Positions 17,111 to 26,398 are shown, counted from the stretch's first letter. The stretch is DNA of 64,000 bases from an uncultured Sphingomonas sp. (GCF_936927845.1 NZ_CAKZHV010000058.1:186001-250000); one strand, 5' to 3'. The notes: generated from the letters alone by a model not told the origin. A program made the numbers and translations.

Positions 17111-18313
17111 ATGAAGTCAACGAACGCGCAATCCGCCGAACAGGGCGCCGGCACCGCCCGACCAATAACCGTCGACGGTCACCGCCTGACGCTGCTGACC
17201 GAGGGGCCCGACCGGCGCCGTGCACTGCTCGACCTGATCGCGCAGGCGCGCACGTCGCTGCGGCTGATCTTCTACATCTACGCCGACGACGCGTCGGGGC
17301 GGCGGATCAACGATGCGCTGGTCGCAGCGGCAGCCCGGGGGGTGCGCGTGGCGTTGATCGTCGACGGCTTCGGCAGCGACGACGCCGACGCGCACTTCTT
17401 CGATCCCCTTCGCGCCGCCGGCATCTCGGTGTGTCGCTTCTCGCCGCGGTTCGGCCGGCGCTACCTGCTGCGCAATCATCAGAAACTCGCGCTCGCGGAC
17501 GCGGGGACCGCGCACGCGCGCATCCTGACCGGCGGGTTCAACGTCGAGGACGATTATTTCGGCACCGCGCGCGAACAGGCGTGGCGCGATCTGGGCCTGC
17601 TGGTGGAGGGCGAGGCCGCGTCGCGCATGGCGGGTTATTTCGACGCGCTGGAAGAATGGGTGCGCGAGCCCAAGGGCAAGCTGCGCCACCTCAACCGCGC
17701 GCTGTCGCGCTGGAGCGAGACGCAAGGCCGGCTGCGCTGGCTGATCGGCGGACCGACGCGGCGGTTGTCGCCCTGGGCGCGCGCGATCCGTACCGACATG
17801 CGCCGCGCGCACCGGATTGATCTGATCGCGGCCTATTTCACGCCGAGCCCCACGATCCTGCGGCGGCTCGACCGCGCGGGGCGGCTGGGCCAGTCGGTGC
17901 GCGTCGTCACCGCCGCCAAGTCGGACAATGACGCGACGATCGCCGCGGCACGCTTCACCTATCGCGGGCTGCTGAAGAAAGGCGTGCGTGTCTACGAATA
18001 TCAGCCGACCAAGCTGCATACCAAGCTCTACGTCGTCGACGACGCGGTCTATGTCGGCAGCGCCAATTTCGACATGCGCAGCCTGTTCATCAATCTCGAG
18101 CTGATGCTCCGGATCGAGGATGCGGATTTCGCTGCGCAGGTGCGCGATTATGTCGATGGCGAGATCTCACACTCGCATGAGATCACGCGCGACGTATACG
18201 CGCAGGCGACCGGCTGGTGGCAGCGCACCAAGCAGTTCGCGGCATACCTGATCGTCGGCGTGCTCGACCCCACGGTGTCGCGCGGCCTGAACTTTCGCGG
18301 TGAGGACCTGTAA
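17111..18313 (+). CDS. Phospholipase D-like / cardiolipin synthase family protein
   Basis: 400 residues with two HKD catalytic motifs: HQKLALAD (H123, K125, D130) and HTKLYVVD (about 298-305) followed by GSANFDMRS. Two HKD motifs plus this spacing are typical of cardiolipin synthases and related PLD-type phosphatidyltransferases. There is no N-terminal membrane segment, unlike ClsA; it is closer to the ClsB/ClsC type. The start is chosen because GAGG lies about 8 bases before this ATG; earlier in-frame ATGs at 17063 and 17087 lack good spacing. A predicted phospholipid methyltransferase-like gene is convergent next to it, hinting at shared membrane-lipid roles, which is inference. Confidence 0.88.
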   Translation: MKSTNAQSAEQGAGTARPITVDGHRLTLLTEGPDRRRALLDLIAQARTSLRLIFYIYADDASGRRINDALVAAAARGVRVALIVDGFGSDDADAHFFDPLRAAGISVCRFSPRFGRRYLLRNHQKLALADAGTAHARILTGGFNVEDDYFGTAREQAWRDLGLLVEGEAASRMAGYFDALEEWVREPKGKLRHLNRALSRWSETQGRLRWLIGGPTRRLSPWARAIRTDMRRAHRIDLIAAYFTPSPTILRRLDRAGRLGQSVRVVTAAKSDNDATIAAARFTYRGLLKKGVRVYEYQPTKLHTKLYVVDDAVYVGSANFDMRSLFINLELMLRIEDADFAAQVRDYVDGEISHSHEITRDVYAQATGWWQRTKQFAAYLIVGVLDPTVSRGLNFRGEDL

Positions 18314-18376
18314 GGAAAAGGTTCACCAGCAGTCCGGCACCGCCTGCCGCATCATCCTCGCGGCGCGCGCTTCACC

Positions 18377-18985
18377 TCAGTCCTTATGTGCCCAGTACAG
18401 CTGGGCCGGCGGCACGTTCCACCATTCCATGTCGTGGTCGATGCGCGTGAAATGCGCGGCGATGAAGTCGCGGACCTTGGGGCTGAATTGATAGACCAGG
18501 AACGCGCCATCCTTGCGCAGCGCCCGGTGCGTCGCCGCCGCAATTGCTGGGCCGACGCCGTCGGGCAGCGTCGAAAAGGGCAGGCCCGACAGGATGTAAT
18601 CGGCCGATTGATGACCGTGTTCGGCGATGATCCGTTCGACGTCGGCGGCCGACCCCTCGACCGCGACGAAGCGCGAATCGGTGATCGTGTGGTCGAGGTA
18701 GCGGATGAAATCGGGGTTGGTGTCGATCGCGATCAACATCGCGTCGGGCGCCATCCGCTCCAGGATCGGGCGGCAGAAGGTGCCCACACCAGGGCCATAT
18801 TCGACGAACAGCTTGCAATTGGCCCAGTCGACGGGCGCGAGCATCTTGCGGATCAGCCGGTCGGACGAGGGGATGATCGAGCCGACCATGACCGGGTGCT
18901 TCAGGAAACCCTGAAAGAACATCTGCAGCGGTCCGGGGACACCGGCGGGCCGGGCGCGACGCATCGCGTTGGTCGAACTGGGCAT
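18377..18985 (-). CDS. SAM-dependent methyltransferase (PmtA-like)
   Basis: 202 residues with a class I methyltransferase fold. The SAM motif I is LFVEYGPGVGTFCRPIL, motif II is LIAIDTNPDFIRYL, and motif post-I/IV includes ADYILSGLPFSTL. The upstream FLKHPVMVGSIIPSSDRLIRKML matches phospholipid N-methyltransferase-like proteins, where Ser-Ser before the SAM site is conserved. Substrate, phosphatidylethanolamine or another, is not certain. The start is ambiguous: ATG at 18985 or GTG at 18997; a GGGAG lies 2 bases before the GTG and 14 before the ATG. Confidence 0.8.
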   Translation of the reverse strand: MPSSTNAMRRARPAGVPGPLQMFFQGFLKHPVMVGSIIPSSDRLIRKMLAPVDWANCKLFVEYGPGVGTFCRPILERMAPDAMLIAIDTNPDFIRYLDHTITDSRFVAVEGSAADVERIIAEHGHQSADYILSGLPFSTLPDGVGPAIAAATHRALRKDGAFLVYQFSPKVRDFIAAHFTRIDHDMEWWNVPPAQLYWAHKD

Positions 18986-19116
18986 GAGGAAAAGCACTGC
19001 TCCCGTTATGTCCGCGCTGCATGCTCCGCGCAGCCCGGTTGGACGAACGCTTGGTCAAGCGCGTCGGTTGCCATAGCGGGGTTGCGCCGCGGCCCCAAGC
19101 GCCTAATCGCTTGGAT

Positions 19117-19491
19117 ATGCCGGACGACAGAACAGCGGCGCGGGAGGACAGGGCCCGGGAGGATAGGGGCGGTCAGGTGGCGGTGATCTTCGCTGCCTGG
19201 CGCACGCGCGTGGACGAGGCGGGCTACGCTGCCGCGGCCACGGCGATGGGTGCGCTCGCCGCGAAGCAGCCCGGCTATTGTGGGATCGACGCCGCGCGCG
19301 GCGACGACGGATTCGGCGTCACCGTCAGCTATTGGGCGGATGAGGCAAGCGCGGTCGCGTGGCGTGAGCACCCCGAGCATGCGGCGGTGCGCGAGGCGGG
19401 CCGCGGGCGGTGGTACGATCGCTACGACCTGCACGTCGCACATGTGTCGCGCAGCTACGGCTGGCGCAGGGTAGAGGAGGAAGCGGCATGA
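19117..19491 (+). CDS. Antibiotic biosynthesis monooxygenase (ABM) domain protein
   Basis: 124 residues. From residue 20 it forms the dimeric alpha/beta-barrel ABM fold: QVAVIFAAWRTRVDEAGYAAAATAMGALA, QPGYCGIDAARGDDGFGVTVSYWADEASAVAWREHPEHA, WYDRYDLHVAHVSRSYGW. The first 20 residues are charged and may be a poorly placed start; a later start is possible. The stop overlaps the next ATG (ATGA), linking it to an MFS transporter. Such proteins often act on quinones or other small aromatics; the substrate here is unknown. Confidence 0.82.
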   Translation: MPDDRTAAREDRAREDRGGQVAVIFAAWRTRVDEAGYAAAATAMGALAAKQPGYCGIDAARGDDGFGVTVSYWADEASAVAWREHPEHAAVREAGRGRWYDRYDLHVAHVSRSYGWRRVEEEAA

Positions 19492-20804
19492 AGCGCGGGT
19501 TCGATCGGAGCTTCGCGCTCATGTTCCTCGTCATGCTGACGATCGCGGCGGGGAACACCGCGCTGCAATCGGTGCTGCCCGCGCTCGGGCGATCGCTGGG
19601 CGTAAAGGACAGCGCGGTCGCCGCGGCCTTTTCGGTGTCGGCGCTGCTGTGGGTGGTGGCCGCGCCCTTCTGGGCCAGGCGATCGGACCGGCACGGGCGG
19701 CGGCTGATGATCCTGTTCGGCATGGGCGGCTTCTGCGTCAGCCTGACCTTGTGCGGCGTGTTCCTGGCTGCCGGAATCAACGGCTGGATCGGTGGCACGA
19801 CCGCGTTCGTGCTCTTCATCCTCGGCCGGCTGATCTACGGCACGTTCGGATCAGCGGCACCGCCCGCGGTACAGGCGCTGGTCGCGGGCAACACCACGCG
19901 CGAGGAGCGGACGCGCGCACTCACCCTGCTCGCCTCGGCGTTCGGGCTGGGGACGATCCTGGGGCCGGCGCTCGCGCCCTATCTGATCCTCGGCCATGCC
20001 GGGACGATCGAGGTCGGGCTGGCAGGGCCGGCGTTCGTCTTCGCGATATTCGGGCTGATCGTGTTCGTGACGGTGAGGCGCGTGCTGCCCGACGATCGCG
20101 GCATTGCCCCTGGAATCCACGGCGCGGCGAACGCTTATCCCTCGATCGGTGGGCAGGCATCGGGCGCGAGCGTGACCGCCGCGACCGCAGAGGGACGAAC
20201 CGAGGTGCGCTACACCGACCCGCGGATCAGGGCATGGATGATCGCCGGGCTCGTGATGGGGCACGCGCAGGCGATGACGGGACAGGCGATCGGCTTTCTG
20301 GTGATCGACCGGCTGAACGTCGCGCCCGCCGCCGCGCTTGAGCCGACCGGCATCGTGCTGATGATGGGTGCAGGCGCGGCGCTGCTCGCGCAATGGGGGC
20401 TGATCCCGACGCTCAACCTCAAACCCCGCGCGCTGGTACTCGTGGGATTGGTGCTCGCCGCGGCGGGTACCGCGCTGACGGGGCTCGCCACCTCGCTCTA
20501 CGGCATCGCGACCGCTTATGCGCTGGCAAGCCTGGGCTTCGGCTTCACGCGCCCCGGCTTTACCGCAGGATCAAGCCTCGCGGTCGGCCCCGCCGCACAA
20601 GGCTCGGTCGCGGGCAAGGTGACGAGCGTCAATGGCGCGAGCTTCGTGCTCGGCCCCTCGATCGGGGTGGGCTTGTACGAGGTGCAGCACTCACTGCCGT
20701 ACCTGACCGCGGGCGCGGCATGCGTGATCCTGCTGGTCTATGCGTGGCATGCATTGCGCACGCCTGATGCCGACGCGCAGGTGTGGAGCGATCCCGAGGT
20801 GTGA
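19488..20804 (+). CDS. MFS transporter
   Basis: 438-residue inner-membrane transporter with about 12 hydrophobic segments. The cytoplasmic loop 2-3 motif is visible as FWARRSDRHGRRLMILFG, and GRLIYGTFGSAAPPAVQALVA and RALTLLASAFGLGTILGPALAPYL are typical helix 4-5 features. Residues about 205-245 form the long central loop. It is cotranscribed with the ABM-domain gene through a 4-bp overlap, so the pair may deal with one compound, for example export of a redox-active metabolite. That link is inference. Confidence 0.9.
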   Translation: MKRGFDRSFALMFLVMLTIAAGNTALQSVLPALGRSLGVKDSAVAAAFSVSALLWVVAAPFWARRSDRHGRRLMILFGMGGFCVSLTLCGVFLAAGINGWIGGTTAFVLFILGRLIYGTFGSAAPPAVQALVAGNTTREERTRALTLLASAFGLGTILGPALAPYLILGHAGTIEVGLAGPAFVFAIFGLIVFVTVRRVLPDDRGIAPGIHGAANAYPSIGGQASGASVTAATAEGRTEVRYTDPRIRAWMIAGLVMGHAQAMTGQAIGFLVIDRLNVAPAAALEPTGIVLMMGAGAALLAQWGLIPTLNLKPRALVLVGLVLAAAGTALTGLATSLYGIATAYALASLGFGFTRPGFTAGSSLAVGPAAQGSVAGKVTSVNGASFVLGPSIGVGLYEVQHSLPYLTAGAACVILLVYAWHALRTPDADAQVWSDPEV

Positions 20805-20842
20805 AGACGCCACCGCGGCGGAGCAGCGGCGCCCCCATCAGG

Positions 20843-23134
20843 TCAGTCGCTGCCCTTCGGTCCGCGCGGGGTAAGCTGGCCCGGCGCGATGAAGCCGATC
20901 GGCTGGATCGCGTTGGCCTCCTGTTTTAGCTTGGCTGCCATCTGCTCGTATTCGCGCTCAACCTCGGGCGTGACGCTTGCCCGCGAGTCGTCCAGCGCGC
21001 GCTCGAAATTGGCCTGGCTGACCTCGGCATTGTCGATCCGCTCGCGCAACGCGATCAGGCCGGCGCGGCGCACCACGTCCTCCAGGTCGGCACCGGTGAA
21101 ACGCTCGGTCCGCGCAGCGATGTCGTCCAAGTCGACGTCGCTCGCCAGCGGCATCTTCTGCGTCTGGATGCCAAGAATGCGGCGCCGCCCCTCGCGTGTC
21201 GGCAATCCGACATAGATCAGCTCGTCGAACCGGCCCGGACGCAGCAGCGCGGGGTCGACCAGATTGGGCCGGTTGGTCGCGCCGATCACGACAACCGATT
21301 GCAGCTCCTCCAACCCGTCCATCTCGGCGAGGATCGTGTTGACCACGCGCTCGGTCACCTGCGGCTCACCCAGCCCACCGCCGCGCGCGGGGACGAGGCT
21401 GTCGAGCTCGTCGATGAAGATCACCGTCGGCGCGACCTGACGCGCGCGCTGGAACAGCCGCGTGATCTGCTGCTCGCTCTCGCCGTACCATTTCGACAAC
21501 AGGTCGCTCGACTTGGTGGCGATGAAGTTCGCCTCAGCCTCGCGCGCGACCGCCTTGGCGAGCAATGTCTTGCCGGTGCCGGGCGGACCGTAGAGCAGGA
21601 AGCCCTTCGCCGGGCGGATACCCAAACGGCGGAACGCGTCGGGGTTCTTGAGCGGCAGCTCGACGCCTTCCTTCAGCCGCATCTGCGCGTCGTCCAGTCC
21701 GCCGACGTCGCTCCACTTGGTCGTCGGCGCCTGCACCATCACCTCGCGCATCGCGCTCGGCTGAACGCGTTTCAACGCGCCGATGAAATCCTCGCGCGTG
21801 ACCGCCAGCGTGTCGAGCACCTCGGGTGGGATGGTGCGCTCCTCCAGATTCAACTGCGGCATGATGCGTCGCACCGCCTCGATCGCCGCCTCGCGCGTCA
21901 GGGCGGCAAGGTCCGCGCCGACGAAGCCGAAGGTTGTGCGCGCGAGTTCGGCCAGATCGACGCGATCGCCGAGCGGCATGCCGCGCGTGTGAATGCCCAG
22001 GATCTCGCGCCGCCCGCGCTCGTCGGGCACACCGACGACGATCTCGCGGTCGAAGCGGCCGGGCCGGCGCAGCGCCTCGTCGATCGCCTCGGGCCGGTTG
22101 GTGGCGGCGATGACGACGAGGTTGGCGCGCGCTTCCAGCCCGTCCATCAGCGTGAGAAGCTGCGCGACGACGCGCTTCTCCGCCTCGCCCGAAACCTGCC
22201 CGCGTTTGGGTGCGATCGAGTCGATCTCGTCGATGAACACGATCGAGGGTGCGTTCTTGGCCGCTTCCTCGAACACCTGACGCAACCGGCCTTCCGACTC
22301 GCCGTATGCCGAGCCCATGATCTCGGGGCCGTTGATCAGGAAGAATTGCGCGTCCGATTCGTTCGCGACCGCACGTGCGAGGCGCGTCTTGCCGGTCCCG
22401 GGCGGGCCGTAGAGCAGCAATCCCTTGGGCGGATCGACGCCTAGCCGCTGGAACAATTCGGGGTAGCGCAGCGGCAGCTCGACCATTTCGCGCAACTGAT
22501 CGATCGTCGCCGCCATGCCGCCGATGTCGTCGTAGGTGACGTCGGCGCGGCGCGCAGCCTCGGGCTCCTCATATTCGGGGCGCAGTTCGATCTCGGTATT
22601 CTCGTCGACGTGGACGATTCCCTTGGGGCTCGCCGACACGACGAGCAGGCGGATTTCCTGCAACGCATAGGCGGGGGCGTTGACGAACTGCGCCATGCCC
22701 GGCGGCATGTTCTGCACGCGCTGATGCCCCGCGGTCGCCACCACATCCCCTTGCGCGAACGGACGTCCGATAAAGGTGCGCTTCAGTGCGTTGGATGACC
22801 CTTGGAGACGCAGGTTCTGCTGCGCGGGTGCGAACACGACTCGCGTTGCAGGCTTCGACTCGGCCTTGCGTACCTCGACGAAGTCACCCGAGCCGACCCC
22901 GGCGTTGGCGCGCTGCAACCCGTCGATGCGGATCAGCGCGAGCCCTTCGTCCTCGTTATACGGGCCGACCGCCCGTGCGGGCGTCACCTTCTTGCCCGAA
23001 ATCTCGATCACGTCGCCGTCGGTGATGCCAAGTGCGGCCATGATCGCGCGCGGCAGATGCGCGATGCCGCGGCCGGAATCCTCGGGCCGCGCATTGGCGA
23101 CCTGCAATTTGGTAGGTTGTTCGGCGTCGGCCAT
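20843..23134 (-). CDS. CDC48/VCP-family AAA ATPase
   Basis: 763-residue double-ring AAA+ ATPase. An N-domain of the CDC48 type occupies residues about 5-185 (KLQVANARPEDSGRGIAHL, a double-psi barrel start). The first AAA module has Walker A GPPGTGKTRLA (about 244-254) and Walker B IVFIDEIDSIAPKRG; the second has GPPGTGKTLLA and VIFIDELDSLVPARG, each with an ATNRPE or ATNRPN sensor. Relatives are archaeal VAT and eukaryotic p97, which unfold ubiquitylated or tagged proteins. Bacterial copies are known in actinobacteria and alphaproteobacteria, but their substrates are unclear. No proteasome or tagging gene is seen nearby. It is divergent from a LysR gene. Confidence 0.95.
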   Translation of the reverse strand: MADAEQPTKLQVANARPEDSGRGIAHLPRAIMAALGITDGDVIEISGKKVTPARAVGPYNEDEGLALIRIDGLQRANAGVGSGDFVEVRKAESKPATRVVFAPAQQNLRLQGSSNALKRTFIGRPFAQGDVVATAGHQRVQNMPPGMAQFVNAPAYALQEIRLLVVSASPKGIVHVDENTEIELRPEYEEPEAARRADVTYDDIGGMAATIDQLREMVELPLRYPELFQRLGVDPPKGLLLYGPPGTGKTRLARAVANESDAQFFLINGPEIMGSAYGESEGRLRQVFEEAAKNAPSIVFIDEIDSIAPKRGQVSGEAEKRVVAQLLTLMDGLEARANLVVIAATNRPEAIDEALRRPGRFDREIVVGVPDERGRREILGIHTRGMPLGDRVDLAELARTTFGFVGADLAALTREAAIEAVRRIMPQLNLEERTIPPEVLDTLAVTREDFIGALKRVQPSAMREVMVQAPTTKWSDVGGLDDAQMRLKEGVELPLKNPDAFRRLGIRPAKGFLLYGPPGTGKTLLAKAVAREAEANFIATKSSDLLSKWYGESEQQITRLFQRARQVAPTVIFIDELDSLVPARGGGLGEPQVTERVVNTILAEMDGLEELQSVVVIGATNRPNLVDPALLRPGRFDELIYVGLPTREGRRRILGIQTQKMPLASDVDLDDIAARTERFTGADLEDVVRRAGLIALRERIDNAEVSQANFERALDDSRASVTPEVEREYEQMAAKLKQEANAIQPIGFIAPGQLTPRGPKGSD

Positions 23135-23231
23135 CGGTCCCTCACTCGCTCGAAAGCGTCGAGCGCAGGAGATAGGCGGCGGGTTCCCGATTGCGAGCGC
23201 ATGCGGCGTGCATGCTGATCCAGCGCAAACG

Positions 23232-23260
23232 AAAAAAAGGGCCGATCAGATGACCGGCCC
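23232..23260 (-). terminator. Intrinsic terminator with no gene before it
   Basis: On the minus strand, GGGCCG (23255-23260) pairs with CGGCCC (23239-23244) across a 10-base loop and is followed at once by seven T residues. This is the best intrinsic terminator in the window, yet no minus-strand coding gene ends before it. It lies upstream of the CDC48-like start in a divergent intergenic region. A leader attenuator or a short noncoding RNA ending here would explain it. Confidence 0.6.
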
Positions 23261-23424
23261 GTGAAAGTTTTTAGGAGAGGATGCCTGAAAGGCCCGATCT
23301 TTCTGCGTCGCAGCAGGTCATGTTGCAAGTGCGAAAAGGTCGTAGTACGATTGCAGAAACGGCAATCGCCTGCCACCCTGCGCTTACAGTTTGCGGTTCG
23401 CGCCGCGCCCGAAACGGACCAGCC
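23261..23424 (-). ncRNA. Candidate small RNA upstream of the terminator
   Basis: The divergent gap between the CDC48-like gene and the LysR gene is 290 bp. A transcript starting anywhere in the LysR side and reading left would stop at the 23232-23260 terminator, giving a short RNA of roughly 100-170 bases. I see no clear promoter. The stretch also holds several short inverted repeats (GAAAGGCCCGATCTTTC-like). This is inferred only from the orphan terminator. Confidence 0.25.
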
Positions 23425-24309
23425 ATGCGCCGTCTGCCACCGCTCACTGCCATCGAAGCCTTCGTCGCGGTCGCGCGGCTGGGCTCGATCAAGGCCGCGG
23501 CGACCGAGCTCGCGCTCTCCGCTCCTGCGCTCAGCCGACGCATCCAGACCTTGGAGCGCTTCCTCGGCCGTCCGTTGTTCGACCGCCGGCACCAGGCGAT
23601 GACCCCCAATGCCGACGGCGACCGACTGCTCGCCGCGATCGCACCCGCGCTCGATAGCCTGTCGGACGCGGTCGAATCGATGACCAGTGGCGGCGAGGTG
23701 CTGCGGCTGCGCCTGGGCGTGCTGCCGTTATTCGCGTCGCAGCGGCTGTTCCCCAGGCTCGCGCAACTGCGCGCCGCGCGGCCCGAGCTGCACCTGGACG
23801 TCGATACCGGCAGCAACGCGATCTCGCGGCTGGGCGAGGGGCTCGACGCAGTGATCGTGCTCGCGCGCGAGGTCGACCCGACGCTCTATGCCGAGCGGCT
23901 CGACCGCAACAAGGTGTACGCGATCGGCGCGCGGACGCTGGTGGAAGGCGCGGACCCGCTGCTGCGGCCCGAACAGCTCGCCGACCATAGCGTGCTGCTC
24001 CACCGCGACATGGCCGACAATTTCACTGCCTGGCGCCAGAGTGCGGGGATTGCCGAGGTCGAACCCAAGGCGGTCGATCATTTCGATTCGGGCGCGCTGA
24101 TGCTGGAGGCGGCGGCGCAAGGTTTGGGCGTCGCGTTCATGCTCGAAAGCCATTTCAACGACGCCAACGATCCGCGGCTGGTGCGCTTGTTCGAGCTTGA
24201 GGTAGAGAGCCCGTATTCCTACTGGTTCGTCTGCCGCCCGCGCGCGTTGCAGACGAAGCCGGTGCGCATCTTTCGCGACTGGTTGATCGCGACGCTGCGC
24301 ACCGACTGA
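23425..24309 (+). CDS. LysR-family transcriptional regulator
   Basis: 294 residues. Winged helix-turn-helix at the N-terminus (LPPLTAIEAFVAVARLGSIKAAATELALSAPALSRRIQTLE) with helix 3 contacts SAPALSRRI, followed by the two-lobe effector-binding domain. The opening LPPLTAIEAFVAVA and the tail YWFVCRPRALQTKPVRIFRDWL match the GcvA-like subgroup. It is divergent from the CDC48-like ATPase (290 bp), which is the most obvious neighbouring candidate target, though nothing in the sequence proves this. The open frame extends upstream to 23281 but without similarity. Confidence 0.93.
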   Translation: MRRLPPLTAIEAFVAVARLGSIKAAATELALSAPALSRRIQTLERFLGRPLFDRRHQAMTPNADGDRLLAAIAPALDSLSDAVESMTSGGEVLRLRLGVLPLFASQRLFPRLAQLRAARPELHLDVDTGSNAISRLGEGLDAVIVLAREVDPTLYAERLDRNKVYAIGARTLVEGADPLLRPEQLADHSVLLHRDMADNFTAWRQSAGIAEVEPKAVDHFDSGALMLEAAAQGLGVAFMLESHFNDANDPRLVRLFELEVESPYSYWFVCRPRALQTKPVRIFRDWLIATLRTD

Positions 24310-24311
24310 CC

Positions 24312-24330
24312 CGCCGCGCTCGACGCGGCG
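24312..24330. terminator. Hairpin between convergent LysR and cyclophilin genes
   Basis: Inverted repeat CGCCGCG / CGCGGCG with a 5-base loop in the 37-bp gap between the two stops. Lacks a T tract. Confidence 0.4.
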
Positions 24331-24346
24331 AGCCTCGGGCGGATGC

Positions 24347-24805
24347 TTACTCCGCTTTCGCCTTGACGATCTTGCCCGGCTCGCGCGGCGGCTCGCCCTT
24401 GGGCAGTGCGTCGATCAGCTCCATGCCGTCGGTCACCTCGCCCCAGACAGTGTACTGGTTGTCGAGGAAGCGCGCATCGTCGAAGCAGATGAAGAACTGC
24501 GAATTGGCCGAGTTCGGGTCCATCGTCCGCGCCATCGAGCAGGTGCCGCGCACGTGCGGCTCCTTGCTGAATTCCTGCTTGAGGTTGGGCTTCTTCGACC
24601 CGCCGGTGCCGTTGTGGTTTCCGCCGTCGCCGCCCTGCGCCATGAAGCCGGGAATGACGCGGTGAAAGGGCACGCCGTCGTAGAAGCCTTCGTTGGCGAG
24701 CTCGCCGATACGCTTGACGTGCTCGGGCGCGAGATCGGGGCGGAAGCGGATCGTCACGTCGCCGCCGTCAAGCGTCAGCGTCAGGGTGGAAAAGGTATCG
24801 GCCAC
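24347..24805 (-). CDS. ppiB: Peptidyl-prolyl cis-trans isomerase, cyclophilin type
   Basis: Cytoplasmic cyclophilin speeding proline isomerisation. 152 residues, no signal peptide. Catalytic and binding residues are in FYDGVPFHRVIPGFMAQGGD (active Arg in FHR), GTCSMARTMDPNSANSQFFIC (Gln and Phe of the S1 pocket), and FLDNQYTVWGEVTDGMELID. A second cyclophilin with a signal peptide lies at 45240-45902. Confidence 0.95.
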   Translation of the reverse strand: MADTFSTLTLTLDGGDVTIRFRPDLAPEHVKRIGELANEGFYDGVPFHRVIPGFMAQGGDGGNHNGTGGSKKPNLKQEFSKEPHVRGTCSMARTMDPNSANSQFFICFDDARFLDNQYTVWGEVTDGMELIDALPKGEPPREPGKIVKAKAE

Positions 24806-24951
24806 TCAAAAATCCTTTCGTGTTCGTGTCGCACAGTTAGTGTCGCACGCCGCGGGAGGCAAACGGCCGAGCCGGGCAAATGGTGCATGGTCAATCGCGT
24901 GCCCCGACGATAAGGCGCGCTCAGTCAGCGCACAGCAGGGAGGCACGCGAC

Positions 24952-26382
24952 ATGAGCGAGACCGAGCTTCCCGACCTCGAACGTGACGAGGCCGTCGAGC
25001 AGAGCGACCAGCTCGCCCCCAATCAGCTCGACGAGGACGACCGGCTGAAACCCGCCTTCGTCGCGGCGGTGCTGGACGCGGTCGAGGACGGCGACGTCGA
25101 TGCCGCGCGCGCGCTCGTCGCGCCGCTGCACCCGGCCGACATCGCCGACCTGTTCGAGCTGACGCCCGAGGACCGCCGCCGCGACCTCGCCGCCGCGATC
25201 GCCGACCAGCTCGATGCCGACGTGTTCGCGGAGATGAACGACTATGTTCGCGAATCGCTGATCGACGCGCTCGACGCGCGGCAGGTCGCCGACATCGCGA
25301 GCGAACTCGACACCGACGACGCGGTTGCGATCATCGAGGACATGGACGTCGAGGACCAGCGCGAGGTCCTGCGCGCGATGGAGCCCGACGACCGCGCCGC
25401 GATCGAGGAAGCGCTCTCCTATCCCGAAGAGTCGGCCGGACGCCTGATGCAGCGCGACCTGGTCGCGGTGCCCGAACATTGGACGGTGGGCGATACGCTC
25501 GATTACCTGCGCGGCCACGACGAGCTGTTGACCGACTTCTGGGAAATCTTCGTGGTCGACCCGGCACACCGTCCGGTCGGCACCTGCGCGCTGTCGTGGA
25601 TCCTGCGCACGCCGCGCGGGATCGCCATGGCGGACGTAATGCAGCGCGAGCAGACGCTGATCCCGGTCGACATGGACCAGGAGGAGGTCGCGCTCCGCTT
25701 CCAGAAATACGCGTTGATCTCGGCGGCGGTGGTCGACGGCTCCGGCCGGCTGGTCGGCATGATCACCGTCGACGACATCGTCCACATCATCCAGCAGGAA
25801 GCGGGCGAGGACGTGCTGCGCCTGTCGGGCGCGGGCGAGGGCGACATCAACGAGCCGATCCGGCTGACCGTGCGCACGCGCGTCGCTTGGCTGGTGGTCA
25901 ATTTGGGCGCGACGATCCTGTCGGCCTCGGTCGTCGGGTTGTTTCAGGGCGAGATCGCGCGCTTCGCGTTGCTCGCCGCGCTCATGCCGATCGTCTCCGC
26001 GCTCGGCGGCAATGCGGGGACGCAGACGCTCGCGGTCATGGTGCGCGCGCTCGCCACCAACCAGCTCACCAGCTCCAACACGCTGCGCATGCTGTTCCGC
26101 GAATTCCGCATCGCGCTCGCCAACGGCGTCGCGCTCGGCACCGTCGGCGCGGTCGGCAGCTATCTCGTGCTCGGCCACCTGCAGCTCTCGATCGTGTTCG
26201 CGATCGCGATGATGATCAACAGCGTCGTTGCGGGGCTCGTCGGCGTCATCGTGCCGGTCGCGCTCGACAAGGCGAACGTCGACCCCGCGGTATCCTCGGC
26301 GGTGTTCGTGACCACCGCGACCGACGTGATGGGGTTCCTGTCGTTCCTGGGGCTCGCGGCCTTGTGGGGGCTGTCGGGCTGA
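24952..26382 (+). CDS. mgtE: Magnesium transporter MgtE
   Basis: Mg2+-gated channel of the inner membrane. 476 residues. Cytoplasmic N-domain with superhelical repeats (about 40-170, HPADIADLFELTPEDRR, DTDDAVAIIEDMDVEDQREVL), then two CBS domains (about 175-300; SAGRLMQRDLVAVPEHWTVG, MADVMQREQTLIPVDMDQEE), a plug helix, and five membrane helices from about 310, including the conserved ALGGNAGTQTLAVMVRAL pore region. GGGAGG lies about 10 bases before the ATG. The upstream 145 bp separate it from the divergent cyclophilin; I could not identify a Mg2+ leader. Confidence 0.96.
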   Translation: MSETELPDLERDEAVEQSDQLAPNQLDEDDRLKPAFVAAVLDAVEDGDVDAARALVAPLHPADIADLFELTPEDRRRDLAAAIADQLDADVFAEMNDYVRESLIDALDARQVADIASELDTDDAVAIIEDMDVEDQREVLRAMEPDDRAAIEEALSYPEESAGRLMQRDLVAVPEHWTVGDTLDYLRGHDELLTDFWEIFVVDPAHRPVGTCALSWILRTPRGIAMADVMQREQTLIPVDMDQEEVALRFQKYALISAAVVDGSGRLVGMITVDDIVHIIQQEAGEDVLRLSGAGEGDINEPIRLTVRTRVAWLVVNLGATILSASVVGLFQGEIARFALLAALMPIVSALGGNAGTQTLAVMVRALATNQLTSSNTLRMLFREFRIALANGVALGTVGAVGSYLVLGHLQLSIVFAIAMMINSVVAGLVGVIVPVALDKANVDPAVSSAVFVTTATDVMGFLSFLGLAALWGLSG

Positions 26383-26398
26383 CCCACATCAGCAGGGC

